Below are positions 1 through 9,570 of a stretch of 64,000 bases of DNA, one piece after another. Every line of letters begins with the position of its first letter. Position 1 is the stretch's first letter. A program made the translations under genes and the position numbers. Source of the stretch: Amycolatopsis alkalitolerans (GTDB lineage Bacteria > Actinomycetota > Actinomycetes > Mycobacteriales > Pseudonocardiaceae); the NCBI RefSeq assembly GCF_006152065.1, contig NZ_VDFW01000017.1, forward strand, positions 1-64,000, written 5' to 3'. The notes beneath the pieces are model-generated. The model did not search any database. It was not told the origin of the DNA and worked only from the letters and a program-made list of their open reading frames with translations.

Positions 1-740
1 GTCGGCGCGGGCGGGGGAGCCGAAGCGGGCGCCGGCGCGGGCGGCGGAGTCGGCCCCTGCGGCCGGGTCGGAGTCGGCGGGGGAGCCTGCTGCTGAACCG
101 GCTCGGGCGCCGGGGCCGGCGGCGGTGCGGCGGGCGCGGCGGACGCGTCACCGATGACGGCGAGCCGCCCGCCGACCTCGACGGTCTCGTCCTCGTTCAC
201 GCTGATCTCGAGCAGCGTGCCGGCGACCGGCGAGGGGACCTCGGTGTCGACCTTGTCGGTGGAGATCTCCAGTAGCGGCTCGTCGACCGCGACGGTGTCA
301 CCGACCTGCTTGAGCCAGCGGGTGACGGTGCCCTCGGTGACGCTCTCGCCCAGTTCGGGCAGGGTCACCGGGGTGCCCTGCGCGGAACCGCTCGGCGCGG
401 GCTGGGCCGGCGCGGGGGCCTGCGCGGCCGGGGCGGGCTCCGGGGTGGCCTGCGGTTCGGGCTGCTCGGCGGGCGCCGGGGCGCTCGCGGGGGCGGCGCC
501 GGAGCCGTCGTCGATCACGGCGAGTTCGCCGCCGACCTCGACGGTGTCGTCCTCCTTGGCGACGATCCTCGCCACCACGCCGGCGACCGGGGAGGGGACC
601 TCGGTGTCGACCTTGTCGGTGGAGATCTCCAGTAGCGGCTCGTCGACCGCGACCGTGTCACCCTCCTGCTTCAGCCACCGCGTGACGGTGCCCTCCGTGA
701 CGCTCTCCCCGAGCTCCGGCAATGTGACGGAGTAGGCCAT
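1..740 (-). CDS. sucB: 2-oxoglutarate/pyruvate dehydrogenase E2 (dihydrolipoamide acyltransferase), partial
   Basis: N-terminal 246 residues of an E2 core subunit of a 2-oxoacid dehydrogenase complex, which moves acyl groups from E1 to CoA on swinging lipoyl arms. The 3' end lies outside the window. Two lipoyl domains are visible, each starting [12 protein letters not shown] and carrying the lipoylation motif [11 protein letters not shown]; the acceptor lysines are K43 and about K163. They are joined by Ala/Pro/Glu-rich flexible linkers, and another such linker runs to the window edge. ATG start, with an AAAGGGAG ribosome site about 10 nt upstream. The lpd (E3) gene lies 57 nt upstream on the same strand, so an E3-E2 operon is likely. 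In mycobacteria one E2 serves several complexes, so the substrate (succinyl or acetyl) cannot be decided here. Confidence 0.9.
   Translation of the reverse strand, partial: MAYSVTLPELGESVTEGTVTRWLKQEGDTVAVDEPLLEISTDKVDTEVPSPVAGVVARIVAKEDDTVEVGGELAVIDDGSGAAPASAPAPAEQPEPQATPEPAPAAQAPAPAQPAPSGSAQGTPVTLPELGESVTEGTVTRWLKQVGDTVAVDEPLLEISTDKVDTEVPSPVAGTLLEISVNEDETVEVGGRLAVIGDASAAPAAPPPAPAPEPVQQQAPPPTPTRPQGPTPPPAPAPASAPPPAP
231..659. repeat. Near-identical DNA repeat in the two lipoyl-domain segments
   Basis: About 60 bases at roughly 232-293 and 592-653, exactly 360 bp apart, are identical including synonymous positions; flanking lipoyl-domain bases differ. They encode the lipoyl-lysine hairpins of the two E2 lipoyl domains. 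This suggests recent duplication or gene conversion between domains rather than selection on protein alone. Confidence 0.75.
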
Positions 741-797
741 CGTTCGCTGACTCCCTTTACATCTTTTCTTGCTGTGGTCTGGTGGTCTGGAGGAACG

Positions 798-2171
798 TCA
801 GCTGTGCACGTGCAGGGGCTTGCCCGCCAGGGCAAGGTGTGCTTCGCCGAGAGCCTCGGTCTGGGTCGGGTGCGCGTGGATCAGGGGCGCCACGTCCTCC
901 GGGAACGCCTCCCAGTTGTAGATCAGCTGGGCCTCGCCGATGAGCTCGCCCACGCGGTCGCCCACCAGGTGCAGGCCGACGACCGGCCCGTCCGGTGCCT
1001 TGACCAGCTTCACCGCGCCGGAGGTCTTGAGGATCTGGCTCTTGCCGTTGCCGGCGAGGTCGTAGGTGAACGTGGTGACGCCGGCGCCGTACTTCTCCTT
1101 CGCCGCGGCCTCGGTCAGGCCCACGGAGGCGACCTCCGGATGCGAGTAGGTGACCCGCGGGATGCCCGCCTCGTCGATCGCGCGCGGGGCGAGCCCGGCG
1201 ATCTCCTCCGCGGCGAAGATGCCCTGGGCGAACCCGCGGTGCGCGAGCTGCAGCCCCGGCACGATGTCGCCGACGGCGTACACGTTCGGGATGTTGGTGC
1301 GCAACCGGTCGTCGGTGAGCACGAACCCGCGCTCCATCCTGACGCCGGCTTCCTCGTAGCCGTGGCCCGCAGTGTTCGGTCCGCGGCCGACGGCCACCAG
1401 CATCAGGTCGGCCTCGATGGTCTCGCCCGATTCGAGCGACACCGTGACGCTCTTGTCGTCCTGCTTGGCGCCGGTGAACCGCACCCCGGTCTTGAAGGTG
1501 ATCTTGCGACGGCGGAAGGCGCGCTCGAGCTGCTTGGAGGCGAACTCGTCCTCGGCCGGAACGAGCCTCGGCAGTGCTTCCACAATGGTCACGTCGACCC
1601 CGAAGGAGGCCCACACGCTGGCGAACTCCACCCCGATGACCCCGCCGCCGAGCACGACGACCTTCTCCGGGATGTAGTCCAGCGACAGCGCTTCCTCGCT
1701 CGCGATGATGCGCCCGCCCAGCTCGAGGCCGGGCAGCGTCTTCGAGTACGAGCCGGTGGCCAGGATCAGGTTCTTGCCGGTGTGGCGCTGCCCGTCGACC
1801 TCGACGGTGGTGCCGCCGGCGTAGGTGCCGGTGCCTTCGACCAGGTTGACCTTGTGGGCGCCGGCCAGCCCCTGCAGTCCCTTGTAGAGCCGCGAGACGA
1901 TCTGGTCCTTGTACTTGTTGACACCCGCGATGTCGATGCCCTCGAGGGTCGTCTTCACCCCGAACTGCTCACCCTCGCGCGCGGAGTCGGCGACCTCCGC
2001 GGCGTGCAGCAGGGCCTTGGTGGGGATGCAGCCGCGATGCAGGCAGGTCCCGCCCAGCTTGTCCTTCTCGATCAGCGTCACGGAAAGGCCCAGCTCGGCG
2101 GCCCGGAAGGCCGCTGCGTAGCCGCCTGATCCGCCACCAAGGATCACCAGGTCGGCGCCAGCGTCGGTCAC
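798..2171 (-). CDS. lpdA: Dihydrolipoyl dehydrogenase (E3)
   Basis: A 457-residue flavoprotein that reoxidises dihydrolipoamide with NAD+ in 2-oxoacid dehydrogenase complexes. It has the FAD-binding GGGSGG at residues 12-17 and the redox disulfide CLHRGC (C43, C48). A second nucleotide-binding GGGVIG sits near residue 175, and the C-terminal catalytic His/Glu pair is in HPTQTE. The length is normal for the family. GTG start with AAGGAG five bases upstream. It is the first gene of an lpd-sucB operon; no lipoate synthesis genes are in view. The redox cysteines and active-site dyad make the call secure. Confidence 0.96.
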   Translation of the reverse strand: MTDAGADLVILGGGSGGYAAAFRAAELGLSVTLIEKDKLGGTCLHRGCIPTKALLHAAEVADSAREGEQFGVKTTLEGIDIAGVNKYKDQIVSRLYKGLQGLAGAHKVNLVEGTGTYAGGTTVEVDGQRHTGKNLILATGSYSKTLPGLELGGRIIASEEALSLDYIPEKVVVLGGGVIGVEFASVWASFGVDVTIVEALPRLVPAEDEFASKQLERAFRRRKITFKTGVRFTGAKQDDKSVTVSLESGETIEADLMLVAVGRGPNTAGHGYEEAGVRMERGFVLTDDRLRTNIPNVYAVGDIVPGLQLAHRGFAQGIFAAEEIAGLAPRAIDEAGIPRVTYSHPEVASVGLTEAAAKEKYGAGVTTFTYDLAGNGKSQILKTSGAVKLVKAPDGPVVGLHLVGDRVGELIGEAQLIYNWEAFPEDVAPLIHAHPTQTEALGEAHLALAGKPLHVHS

Positions 2172-2362
2172 TTCTTCTCCTTGAGGAGCTCGTCGGCGAT
2201 GCTCGTGTTCAATTCGGGTTCAACGTCGTATTACGTCGCGACCCTCATCATCTTGTCACTACGGAGTTGCGAGTTGCGAGGTAGCCGGGTGTGTTACTGG
2301 GCGCACTCCGGATCACCGGGATAATGGGTGGTGGGAACCGCGGGAAATGAGGTGGTCGAGAA

Positions 2363-2686
2363 GTGGGTCTGTTCGACTCGCTGCGCAGGAAAGGCAGACC
2401 GGGCACGCTGCGCCGGGCTAGCGACCGCGACGCGCAGCACCTCGAAGAGTGGGCGTCGACGCGCCGGGGTGTCGAGGCGTATGTCGAGCCTCGCACCACG
2501 GTGACCGAGACAACCGTCGTGCTCGTCGCACACGACGGCGAGTGGACGCGCCGGCGGATCGGCAGCCTCGACGCGGCGCAGAACTTCGGCCGCAAGCGGG
2601 GCATACCCGTGTACGAGGTGGCGAAGACCGGTTACCCCAAGCGCATGCGCGAATACACACAGCGCCAGAAGCGCGCCCAAAGCTGA
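2363..2686 (+). CDS. Conserved hypothetical protein, 107 aa
   Basis: A small basic protein with no signal peptide or membrane segment. It begins MGLFDSLRRK, has a central region alternating short beta-like stretches (TTVVLVAHDGEW), and ends in an Arg/Lys/Gln-rich helix. I do not recognise a named domain. It starts with GTG and lies alone between lpd (divergent) and pepA (convergent), ending just before a perfect 19-bp hairpin. Codon use matches the neighbours, so it is probably real. The basic tail could contact nucleic acid, but that is only a guess. Confidence 0.6.
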   Translation: MGLFDSLRRKGRPGTLRRASDRDAQHLEEWASTRRGVEAYVEPRTTVTETTVVLVAHDGEWTRRRIGSLDAAQNFGRKRGIPVYEVAKTGYPKRMREYTQRQKRAQS

Positions 2687-2696
2687 CGCAGGGCGT

Positions 2697-2749
2697 GCCG
2701 TGAGGGACCCCCTCATGCCCTTTTCGGCCGTGAGGGGGTCCCTCACGGC
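2697..2749. repeat. GTGAGGG palindromic repeat pair forming a 19-bp hairpin
   Basis: Arms 2697-2715 and 2731-2749 are perfect 19-bp inverted complements around a 15-nt loop. Each arm is itself an imperfect palindrome of TGAGGG and CCCTCA around three bases. The element fills the gap between two convergent genes, and its right arm abuts the pepA stop. A related pair occurs at 12225-12280, also between convergent genes. It probably acts as a bidirectional terminator and looks like a dispersed repeat family. Confidence 0.8.
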
Positions 2750-4255
2750 TCAGCCGTTGTCGGCGATGTCGGCCATGACGGCGGCGATGGTGCGGACCGG
2801 GACGCCGGTGCCGCCCTTGCCGGTGTAGCCCCACGGGCCGCCCGTGTTGTACGCCGGGCCCGCGATGTCGATATGTGCCCAGGGCAGACCGTCGGCGACG
2901 AACTCCCGCAGGAAGATCCCGGCGGCGAGCATGCCGCCCCACCGGTGCCCGGTGACGTTCGCGAGATCGGCCAGTCGCGAGTCGAGGTCGCCGCGCAGTT
3001 CGTCGGGCAGCGGCATCGGCCAGCCGCCCTCGCCGGTCGCCTGCGCGATCGCGGCGACCCGGTCCCGGAACTCGTCCGAGCCCATGATCCCCGCTGTCCG
3101 GTTGCCCAGCGCGACCACCTGCGCGCCGGTCAGCGTCGAGGTCTCGATCAGGTAGTCCGGGTCGTCCTCGGCCGCGCGCACCATCGCGTCGGCGAGCACG
3201 AGGCGGCCTTCCGCGTCGGTGTTGAGCACCTCGACGGTCTTGCCGCCGTACATGCTCAGCACGTCACCGGGCCGGTAGGAGGTGCCCGACGGCAGGTTCT
3301 CCGCGAGCGGGATGTTCGCGGTGACCTCCAGCGGGTACTTGACCTTCGCGGCCAGCACGACCGACGCGAGCACCGCCGCGGCGCCCGACATGTCGGAGGT
3401 CATGTTGTCCATGTTCGCGGCGGGCTTGATCGAGATACCGCCGGAGTCGAACGTGATGCCCTTGCCCACGAGCGCGACCTTCCTGGCCGCCTTCGGGCCC
3501 CGGTAGCTCACCCGCACCAGCCGCGGCGGCCGCGAGGATCCGCCACCGACGCCGAGGATGCCGCCGAACCCCTTGCGCTTCAACGCTTTCTCGTCGAGCA
3601 CCTCGTAGTCGAGGCCGTTGTCGTCGGCCAGCTTCTTCGCGCGCTCGGCGAACGAGGCCGGGAACAGGTCGTTGGGCGGGGTGTTGACGAGATCGCGCGC
3701 GATGATCACCGATTCGGCGATCGCGGTGGCGGCCTTCAGCGCCGTCCTGTGCACGCGGCCGCTGGCCTCGGCGGGCTGCACGAAGTCCACAGCGGACACC
3801 GGTGCGTCACCGGGCTCGGACTTGTACTCGGTGAACTTGTACGCGCCCAGCGCGACACCCTCGACGGCGGCGCGAAGGTCCAAAGTAGACGGAACGAACA
3901 GCGCGCGGGCGGTGCCGGCCAGCGACCGGGCCACGGCACCGGACGCGCGGCGGATCTGCTCCGCGGGAACCGTGCCGTCGTCACCGGCCTTGCCGAGCCC
4001 TACCGCGTACACCACGTCGGCGTTGAGCTTGCCGAGGGTGGGCAGCTTGACGATCTCCTCGGTCTTGCCGCTCGCGCCGAGCGAGTCCAGCACGTCCGCG
4101 AGCCTGCCGTCGAAGGCCGCGTCGACCGCTTCGGTGCCGGGGGCGAGGACGACCGTCTTCTCGCCCTGGAGCGTGCCGATGACGACCACCGCGGCCCGGC
4201 TCTTGCCCAGGGCGGTCTCCGTGTTCTCGTACAGGGCAAACTTCGGCACGGTCAC
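2750..4255 (-). CDS. pepA: Leucyl aminopeptidase (M17)
   Basis: A 501-residue cytosolic dizinc aminopeptidase removing N-terminal residues from peptides. The catalytic domain shows the metal-binding motif [10 protein letters not shown] and the family signature [12 protein letters not shown], with a divergent N-terminal domain as is usual for M17. GTG start preceded by GAGGAG, 8 nt away. It corresponds in position to mycobacterial pepB near ilvE. It runs convergent with the small gene at 2363-2686; the space between holds only the palindromic repeat. Length and motifs match the family fully. Confidence 0.95.
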   Translation of the reverse strand: MTVPKFALYENTETALGKSRAAVVVIGTLQGEKTVVLAPGTEAVDAAFDGRLADVLDSLGASGKTEEIVKLPTLGKLNADVVYAVGLGKAGDDGTVPAEQIRRASGAVARSLAGTARALFVPSTLDLRAAVEGVALGAYKFTEYKSEPGDAPVSAVDFVQPAEASGRVHRTALKAATAIAESVIIARDLVNTPPNDLFPASFAERAKKLADDNGLDYEVLDEKALKRKGFGGILGVGGGSSRPPRLVRVSYRGPKAARKVALVGKGITFDSGGISIKPAANMDNMTSDMSGAAAVLASVVLAAKVKYPLEVTANIPLAENLPSGTSYRPGDVLSMYGGKTVEVLNTDAEGRLVLADAMVRAAEDDPDYLIETSTLTGAQVVALGNRTAGIMGSDEFRDRVAAIAQATGEGGWPMPLPDELRGDLDSRLADLANVTGHRWGGMLAAGIFLREFVADGLPWAHIDIAGPAYNTGGPWGYTGKGGTGVPVRTIAAVMADIADNG

Positions 4256-4335
4256 TTATGGCTCCTCGCGCGCATCAGACGGTGTGGATGGTTTGCCATG
4301 CTAATGAGCGGATCGGGCGGGCAGAAAGGCAGGTG

Positions 4336-5313
4336 GTGGGCGTGCGGCTCGGTGCGGGGCTCGGGATCGCCCTCGCGGTCGGCGCGGCCGGCGGCGGATG
4401 GTGGCTCCCGGCCGGGGCAGTACTCGCGGGAGTGCTCGCGCTGCTGGCCCCGCGGGACGGCCTTCCTGCCCGGGTGGCGCCGCTCGCGGACGGCGCACGG
4501 TTGATGGCACGGCTGGGCCTGGTGGCGGTGTTCGCCTCGGCGGTCGGGGTCTACCTGCTTCCGCAGTATCGCGTGCCGGTGGCCGCCGGGGTCGTGCTGC
4601 TGGTGACCGTGGCCGACGGGTTCGGGCTCGCGCTGCCGAGATTCCTGCGCGGCTGGGTGCTGGGGATCCTGCTGGTCGCCGCCGCCGGGGTGGTCGCGCT
4701 GTGCCTCGCGATCGCGCCCGAGCGCGGGGCGGGTTCCGGCCCCGGCTTCACGGGGCTGTTCGCCGCCACGGCGGTGCTGTTCCCCCTGCTCGACCGGCGC
4801 AAGCCCGACCGCTGGCTGGCCGGGACCGTCGTGGTCGCCGCCGCTCTCTGCGCGGCCGCGCTCTACCAGTTGGGCCCGGTCCGAACAGGACTGTCCGGCG
4901 CGCCGCTCGCGGACCTGCTGGCCGCCGTCGACGGGCAGGCGATCGAGCCGTTGCTGGCCGGTGTCGTCGTGATCGCGGCGGTGCCGGCGGCGCTGGGCGC
5001 CCTGACCGAGGCGCGCGGGAAGTTGTCGCGCCCGCTCGGTTCGGTCCTGTGTGGATTGGTCGCCGCCGCGGGCGCCGTGCTGCTCGAACCGGGGCAGGCG
5101 ATGCTGATCGCGGCCGCGCTCGCACTGGCGGAGGTGCTCGTACGCAGCCTGCTCACGCTGTTCGCGCGGCGCCGGGACGTGCGTTCCGTGCTCGGCGCGG
5201 CACTGGCCGTCACCCTGCTGGCCTGGCTTCCGCCGGGGACGCTGCTGATCGCGGTGGCCGCGATCGTGGCGGGCACGCTGGTCAGGCTGCCATCACGAGC
5301 GCCAGCACGGTGA
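4336..5313 (+). CDS. Multi-pass membrane protein of unknown function
   Basis: About 325 residues, almost entirely hydrophobic, with around ten predicted membrane helices rich in Ala, Val, Leu and Gly. I recognise no transporter motif. The frame stays open back to an ATG at 4258, but that start abuts the pepA start. GTG codons at 4336 or 4342, a few bases after AAAGG, give a protein that begins at the first helix and are preferred. Its 3' end overlaps the convergent small membrane gene by 32 bp. Confidence 0.6.
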   Translation: MGVRLGAGLGIALAVGAAGGGWWLPAGAVLAGVLALLAPRDGLPARVAPLADGARLMARLGLVAVFASAVGVYLLPQYRVPVAAGVVLLVTVADGFGLALPRFLRGWVLGILLVAAAGVVALCLAIAPERGAGSGPGFTGLFAATAVLFPLLDRRKPDRWLAGTVVVAAALCAAALYQLGPVRTGLSGAPLADLLAAVDGQAIEPLLAGVVVIAAVPAALGALTEARGKLSRPLGSVLCGLVAAAGAVLLEPGQAMLIAAALALAEVLVRSLLTLFARRRDVRSVLGAALAVTLLAWLPPGTLLIAVAAIVAGTLVRLPSRAPAR

Positions 5314-5569
5314 GGACCGCGCCGACGCCGGCGAGGATGATCAGCGAGCGCGCGGGCACGTTGCGCGGGATCACGCGCTCGCCGTGCACGTTGCGCCACC
5401 ACACGACGCCGAACCCGGCGCCGACCAGGCCGAGGATCGCGCCGAACACCCCGGACAGCAGCAGGTAGCCGACCAGCATCAGCACGCCGGCGGAATAGGT
5501 GAGCAGGGCAGCGGCCAGCAGAGCGCGGACATCCGAGCCGGGGCCCGCGGAGACGCTGTTGTCGGTCAC
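5282..5569 (-). CDS. Small membrane protein, 95 aa
   Basis: A short protein with a polar N-terminus and three likely membrane helices: around residues 16-38, 40-58 and 73-94. The loop WWRNVHGERVIPRNVP lies between helices two and three. No family recognised. GTG start; TAGTAT lies 7 nt upstream on the same strand with no ribosome site, predicting a leaderless transcript and supporting the start. It overlaps the convergent membrane protein gene by 32 bp at its 3' end and diverges from ilvE. Confidence 0.65.
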   Translation of the reverse strand: MTDNSVSAGPGSDVRALLAAALLTYSAGVLMLVGYLLLSGVFGAILGLVGAGFGVVWWRNVHGERVIPRNVPARSLIILAGVGAVLTVLALVMAA

Positions 5570-5576
5570 CAGGCCG

Positions 5577-5582
5577 ATACTA
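5577..5582 (-). promoter_or_regulatory. -10 hexamer TAGTAT, leaderless start of the 95-aa membrane gene
   Basis: TAGTAT ends 7 nt before the GTG at 5569, so transcription should begin at or beside the start codon. No Shine-Dalgarno sequence is present. Confidence 0.5.
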
Positions 5583-5618
5583 GGGGAAGTGGGAATTCTC
5601 GGACGTCCAACTAAGAGA

Positions 5619-5624
5619 TATCCT
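5619..5624 (+). promoter_or_regulatory. -10 hexamer TATCCT of ilvE
   Basis: TATCCT ends 7 nt before the ilvE ATG at 5632 and no ribosome site is seen, so the mRNA is probably leaderless. Confidence 0.55.
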
Positions 5625-5631
5625 GTCCGGC

Positions 5632-6735
5632 ATGACGACGACCGTGCCTTTCACGCGAACCCTGAACCCGACTCCCGCCTCCGCGGAGCGGGTAGCGGAG
5701 GTACTCGCGGCCCCGGGTTTCGGTCAGCACTTCACTGACCACATGGTCACCGCGCGCTGGGATGCCGAGCGTGGCTGGCACGATGCCGGGCTCCGTCCTT
5801 ATGCGCCGGTGACCCTCGATCCGGCCACCTCGGTGTTGCACTACGGCCAGGCGATCTTCGAGGGGCTCAAGGCCTACCGGCAGCCCGGCGGTTCGATCGC
5901 CGCCTTCCGCCCGGACGCCAACGCGGAGCGCTTCCGCTCGTCGGCGCGGCGGCTGGCGATGCCGGAGTTGCCGGACGAGCTGTTCCTCGGTTCGCTGCAC
6001 GAGTTCATCGCGGCGGATTCGCGCTGGGTGCCGACCGCGCCTGGTGACACGCTGTACCTGCGGCCGTTCATGATCTCCACTTCGATCGGCCTCGGCGTGA
6101 ACTCGCCGGCGAGCGAGTACCTGTACACGCTGATCGGTTCGCCGGCCGGGTCGTACTTCACCGGTGGCGTCAAACCGGTGAGCGTGTGGCTGTCGACCGA
6201 ATACGTGCGAGCGGCCCCGGGTGGGACCGGCGCGGCCAAATGCGCCGGCAACTACGCGGCGTCGTTCGTCGCGCAGGCGCAGGCCGTGGAGAACGGATGC
6301 GACCAGGTGGTGTGGCTCGACGCGATCGAGCGGCGCTGGGTCGAGGAGATGGGCGGGATGAACCTGTTCTTCGTCTACGGCTCCGGCGCGGACGCGCGGT
6401 TGGTGACGCCCGAGCTGAGCGGTTCGCTGCTGCCCGGCGTGACCCGCAGTTCCTTGCTGCGGTTGGCAAAGGACTTCGGCCACGAGGTCGAGGAGCGGCG
6501 GATCTCCACCGAGGAGTGGGAGAAGGACGCGGCTTCCGGCGAGCTGACCGAGGTGTTCGCGTGCGGGACGGCGGCGGTCATCACCCCGGTCGGGCGCGTC
6601 AAGCACGCGGAGGGCGAGTTCCTCGTGAACGGCGGCGAGCCGGGCGAGCTGACGATGAAGCTGCGCGGTGAGCTGATCGGCATCCAGGACGGCACCCGCC
6701 CCGACCCGCACGGCTGGATGCACGCGCTTTCCTGA
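5632..6735 (+). CDS. ilvE: Branched-chain amino acid aminotransferase
   Basis: A 367-residue PLP-dependent class IV aminotransferase. It performs the last step of valine, leucine and isoleucine synthesis and the first step of their breakdown. The PLP lysine is K203 in the motif [10 protein letters not shown]; the upstream [13 protein letters not shown] and downstream [11 protein letters not shown] segments are typical of the group. ATG start with a -10 hexamer 7 nt ahead, so probably leaderless. It is monocistronic and ends in a strong hairpin shared with convergent cobT. Position matches mycobacterial ilvE. Confidence 0.95.
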   Translation: MTTTVPFTRTLNPTPASAERVAEVLAAPGFGQHFTDHMVTARWDAERGWHDAGLRPYAPVTLDPATSVLHYGQAIFEGLKAYRQPGGSIAAFRPDANAERFRSSARRLAMPELPDELFLGSLHEFIAADSRWVPTAPGDTLYLRPFMISTSIGLGVNSPASEYLYTLIGSPAGSYFTGGVKPVSVWLSTEYVRAAPGGTGAAKCAGNYAASFVAQAQAVENGCDQVVWLDAIERRWVEEMGGMNLFFVYGSGADARLVTPELSGSLLPGVTRSSLLRLAKDFGHEVEERRISTEEWEKDAASGELTEVFACGTAAVITPVGRVKHAEGEFLVNGGEPGELTMKLRGELIGIQDGTRPDPHGWMHALS

Positions 6736-6750
6736 TTTCCCCCGCCCGTC

Positions 6751-6783
6751 AAGGCCGCCGTCCCGTTTCGGGGCGGCGGCCTT
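6751..6783. terminator. Bidirectional hairpin between ilvE and cobT
   Basis: Arms 6751-6764 and 6770-6783 form a 14-bp stem (one T-G pair) with a 5-nt loop and short A/T edges at both sides, suiting termination from either strand between convergent genes. Confidence 0.75.
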
Positions 6784-6789
6784 TCCAGT

Positions 6790-7830
6790 TCACGCGGGCG
6801 GGTGCACCCCGGCGTCCACATAGGACGCGACATCGGTCAGCAGGCGCGCGGACATCATGAGGATCGGCAGCGCGGTGAGCGCCCCCGCCCCCTCGCCGAG
6901 GCGGATGCCCAGGTCCACGACCGGTACCAGGTCGAGGTGGTCCAGCGCCAGGTCGTGCGCCGGCTCGGCGGATCTGTGCGATGCGACCCACCACGACCGC
7001 GCGTTCGGGGCCAGTTCGTCCGCCACCAGCGCCGCCGCCGCGGAGGGGAGACCGTCGAGCAGCACCGGTGTGCGCCGGACGGCCGCCTGTGCCAGGAACC
7101 CGGCCATCGCCGCGAGGTCGGCGCCCGCGGACGCACGCAGCAGCGCCACGGGGTCCGCCAGCACCGCCCGCGCGCGGCGGAGCGCGTCGCGGATCGCGGC
7201 GGTCTTGCGCATCCACGTGTTGTCGTCGATCCCCGAACCCCGGCCGACGACGGCCACCGGCTCCGTGCCGGTCAGCGCCGCGACGAGCACCGACGCCGGC
7301 GTGGTCACGCCCACCCCGAGATCACCCGCGACGAGCAGGTCCGCGCCGGAGTCGATCTCGCTGTTCGCGATCTCCACTCCCGCCCGCAGCGCCGCCTCCA
7401 CCTCGGCTTCGGTCAGCGCGTCCTCGTGGTCGATCGAACCGGACCCCCTGCGCACCTTGAACTCCTCCGCGGAGGTCCCGGCGTCGACAGCCAGGTCCAG
7501 GACCCGCACGCCCGCACCCGCGACACTCGCGAGCGCGTTCGGCACCCCCTGGCCCTTCAGCAGCGCGTTCACCAGTTGCGCCGTCGTCTCCACGGGATAG
7601 GCAGAGACGCCCTTCGCCGCGACGCCATGATCGCCGGCGAAGATCACGACGCGGGGCCGCGCGAACGGGCGCGGCGGGCACACGCCCTGGCACGCGGCGA
7701 TCCACGCACCCAGTTCCTCGAGCCGCCCGAGGGACGCGACGGGCTTGATCAGCGTCGCGTGCCGCCGCCGCGCTTCGGCGCGCGCAGGCTCGTCGGGCAG
7801 GGGGACGTCGGTGAACTCGGGTCGGGTCAC
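6790..7830 (-). CDS. cobT: Nicotinate-nucleotide--dimethylbenzimidazole phosphoribosyltransferase
   Basis: A 346-residue enzyme that makes alpha-ribazole phosphate for the lower ligand of cobalamin. Family motifs are visible: [19 protein letters not shown] near the N-terminus, [13 protein letters not shown] in the middle and the catalytic [11 protein letters not shown] near the C-terminus. I chose the GTG at 7830, with GGGGGA about 10 nt upstream. An ATG at 7848, directly abutting the divergent ispD start, would add six residues. No other cobalamin genes are in the window, though mycobacteria keep cobT in the same neighbourhood. Divergent from ispD. Confidence 0.93.
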   Translation of the reverse strand: MTRPEFTDVPLPDEPARAEARRRHATLIKPVASLGRLEELGAWIAACQGVCPPRPFARPRVVIFAGDHGVAAKGVSAYPVETTAQLVNALLKGQGVPNALASVAGAGVRVLDLAVDAGTSAEEFKVRRGSGSIDHEDALTEAEVEAALRAGVEIANSEIDSGADLLVAGDLGVGVTTPASVLVAALTGTEPVAVVGRGSGIDDNTWMRKTAAIRDALRRARAVLADPVALLRASAGADLAAMAGFLAQAAVRRTPVLLDGLPSAAAALVADELAPNARSWWVASHRSAEPAHDLALDHLDLVPVVDLGIRLGEGAGALTALPILMMSARLLTDVASYVDAGVHPPA

Positions 7831-7835
7831 GGCGT

Positions 7836-7841
7836 TAGATT
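7836..7841 (+). promoter_or_regulatory. -10 hexamer TAGATT of ispD
   Basis: TAGATT ends 7 nt before the ispD GTG at 7849. It lies in the 18 bp between the cobT and ispD start codons, so ispD is probably leaderless and its -35 lies inside cobT. Confidence 0.5.
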
Positions 7842-7848
7842 CCCCCAT

Positions 7849-8529
7849 GTGGCAGAACCTTCGGCGGCCGGGGTGGTGCTGGCGAGCGGCTCCGGGACGC
7901 GCGTCGGCGCGAGCCTGAACAAGGTGTACCTCCCGCTGGCCGGGCGCCGTATCGTGTCGTGGTCGCTCGCGGCGTTCGCGAAGGTGCCGGAGGTCGGGGT
8001 GCTCGTGCTGGTGACCCGGCCCCAGGACGAGGACCTGGTCGCCGAAGTGCTCGCCGACCAGGGAGCACCCGTCGAGGTCGTGTACGGCGGCGGCACCCGC
8101 CAGGAGTCGGAACTGCGTGCCCTGCGGCATCTGGCGGGGCGCATCGGCGAGGGTGTGATCGACACCGTCCTGCTGCACGACGGCGCCCGCCCGCTGATCA
8201 CGCCGGCGTTGATCACCGAGGTGCTGCGCACGGCCCGCGAACACGGCGGGGCGATGCCGGGCCTCGAAGCGGACGACATCATCAGCGCCGACGGCAGCCG
8301 CCTGTCCGGGAAGGTCGTTCGTGCCCAGACGCCGCAGGCGTTTCGCGCCGCGCCGTTGCTCGACGCGTACGAACAGGCCGCGCGCGAAGGGTTCGCGGGC
8401 ACCGACACCGCGTCGGTGATCGAGCGGTTCTCGACGCTTCCGGTGCGATGGGTCCCGGGCGACGAGCGGAACTTCAAGGTGACCTACCCGCACGACCTCG
8501 TTGTCGCGGAGCAGGTCCTTACGAGCTAG
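7849..8529 (+). CDS. ispD: 2-C-methyl-D-erythritol 4-phosphate cytidylyltransferase
   Basis: A 226-residue nucleotidyltransferase of the MEP isoprenoid pathway, joining CTP to MEP. Visible are the CTP-binding loop [36 protein letters not shown], and the C-terminal TDTASVIE and [10 protein letters not shown]. These match IspD, although the first motif has S for the usual second A and NK for PK. Many actinobacteria keep ispD next to ispF; here it stands alone, so it could be a second IspD-like copy. GTG start with a leaderless-type promoter. Its stop interlocks with that of the convergent aldo/keto reductase. Confidence 0.78.
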   Translation: MAEPSAAGVVLASGSGTRVGASLNKVYLPLAGRRIVSWSLAAFAKVPEVGVLVLVTRPQDEDLVAEVLADQGAPVEVVYGGGTRQESELRALRHLAGRIGEGVIDTVLLHDGARPLITPALITEVLRTAREHGGAMPGLEADDIISADGSRLSGKVVRAQTPQAFRAAPLLDAYEQAAREGFAGTDTASVIERFSTLPVRWVPGDERNFKVTYPHDLVVAEQVLTS

Positions 8530-9515
8530 CGCGGGCTCTGCGTGCGCCGCGGGTCGGTCTCCAGCACGTCGGCGAGCGCCTCGTCGATCGCGGTCAGCAG
8601 GCCGGCATCCAGCTTCACGCCGACGGCCTTGACGTTCTCGTGCACCTGCTCGGGCCGGGACGCGCCGATGATCGCCGAGGCGACGTTCGGGTTCTGCAGC
8701 ACCCACGACACGGCGAGTTGCGCGAGCGACAGACCCGCCTGCTCGGCCAGCGGCACGAGCTTCTGCACGGCTGTCAGCACGTCGTCACGCATCCAGCGCT
8801 GGACCATCTTGGCGCCGTTCTCGTCGGTCGCGCGCGAGCCTTCGGGCACCGGCCGGCCGGGCTTGTACTTGCCCGTCAGCACACCCTGTGCGATGGGCGA
8901 GAAGACGATCTGGCTCATCCCTTCGCGTTCGGCCGCCGGCACGACCTGCGATTCGATGACGCGCCACAGCATGTTGTACTGCGGCTGGTTCGACACCAGC
9001 GGCACGTGCAGTTCGCGGGCCAGCGCGGCGCCGCGGGTGATCTCGTCGGCGGTCCACTCCGAGACGCCGACGTACAGGATCTTGCCCTGGCGCACCAGGT
9101 CGGCGAACGCGAGCAAGGTCTCCTCGAGCGGGACCGAATAGTCGAACCGATGGGCCTGGTAGACGTCGATGTGATCGGTCTGCAGTCGCTCGAGCGAGCC
9201 GTGGCAGGCCTCGATGATGTGCTTGCGGCCAAGCCCGCGGTCGTTCGGGCCGTGGGGGCCGGTCGGCCAGTAGACCTTGGTCAGGATCTCGAGGCTCTCG
9301 CGGCGCTGCCCGGCGAGCCCGCGCCCGAGTACCGCCTCGGCGGCGGTGTTCGCGTAGACGTCGGCGGTGTCGAAGGTCGTGATGCCCGCGTCGAGTGCGG
9401 CCTTGATGCAGGCCTGCGCCTGCTCTTCCTCGACCTGGGAGCCATGGGTGAGCCAGTTGCCGTACGAGATTTCACTGACGGAAAGACCGCTGCGGCCGAG
9501 ACGACGAAATTCCAT
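8526..9515 (-). CDS. Aldo/keto reductase
   Basis: A 329-residue NAD(P)H-dependent carbonyl reductase with a TIM-barrel fold. It begins [19 protein letters not shown] and carries the catalytic Asp/Tyr in [14 protein letters not shown]. The Lys/His region is present, and the C-terminal cofactor-binding stretch reads [12 protein letters not shown]. The sequence resembles the voltage-gated potassium channel beta-subunit branch. Substrate unknown. A TAGGGT hexamer 6 nt before the ATG predicts a leaderless mRNA. The stop codon shares the four bases CTAG with the ispD stop. Confidence 0.9.
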   Translation of the reverse strand: MEFRRLGRSGLSVSEISYGNWLTHGSQVEEEQAQACIKAALDAGITTFDTADVYANTAAEAVLGRGLAGQRRESLEILTKVYWPTGPHGPNDRGLGRKHIIEACHGSLERLQTDHIDVYQAHRFDYSVPLEETLLAFADLVRQGKILYVGVSEWTADEITRGAALARELHVPLVSNQPQYNMLWRVIESQVVPAAEREGMSQIVFSPIAQGVLTGKYKPGRPVPEGSRATDENGAKMVQRWMRDDVLTAVQKLVPLAEQAGLSLAQLAVSWVLQNPNVASAIIGASRPEQVHENVKAVGVKLDAGLLTAIDEALADVLETDPRRTQSPR

Positions 9516-9521
9516 GGCCCC

Positions 9522-9527
9522 ACCCTA
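9522..9527 (-). promoter_or_regulatory. -10 hexamer TAGGGT of the aldo/keto reductase gene
   Basis: TAGGGT ends 6 nt before the ATG at 9515 with no ribosome site; leaderless start predicted. Confidence 0.5.
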
Positions 9528-9570
9528 GCCGAGGTAGTTCGCATTGCTAACTACCTGGAGCCGCTCCAGG

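Noticed and set aside
7831-8706. Long minus-strand extension of cobT through ispD
   Set aside because: It is antisense to ispD; the cobT family start and ribosome site lie at 7830.
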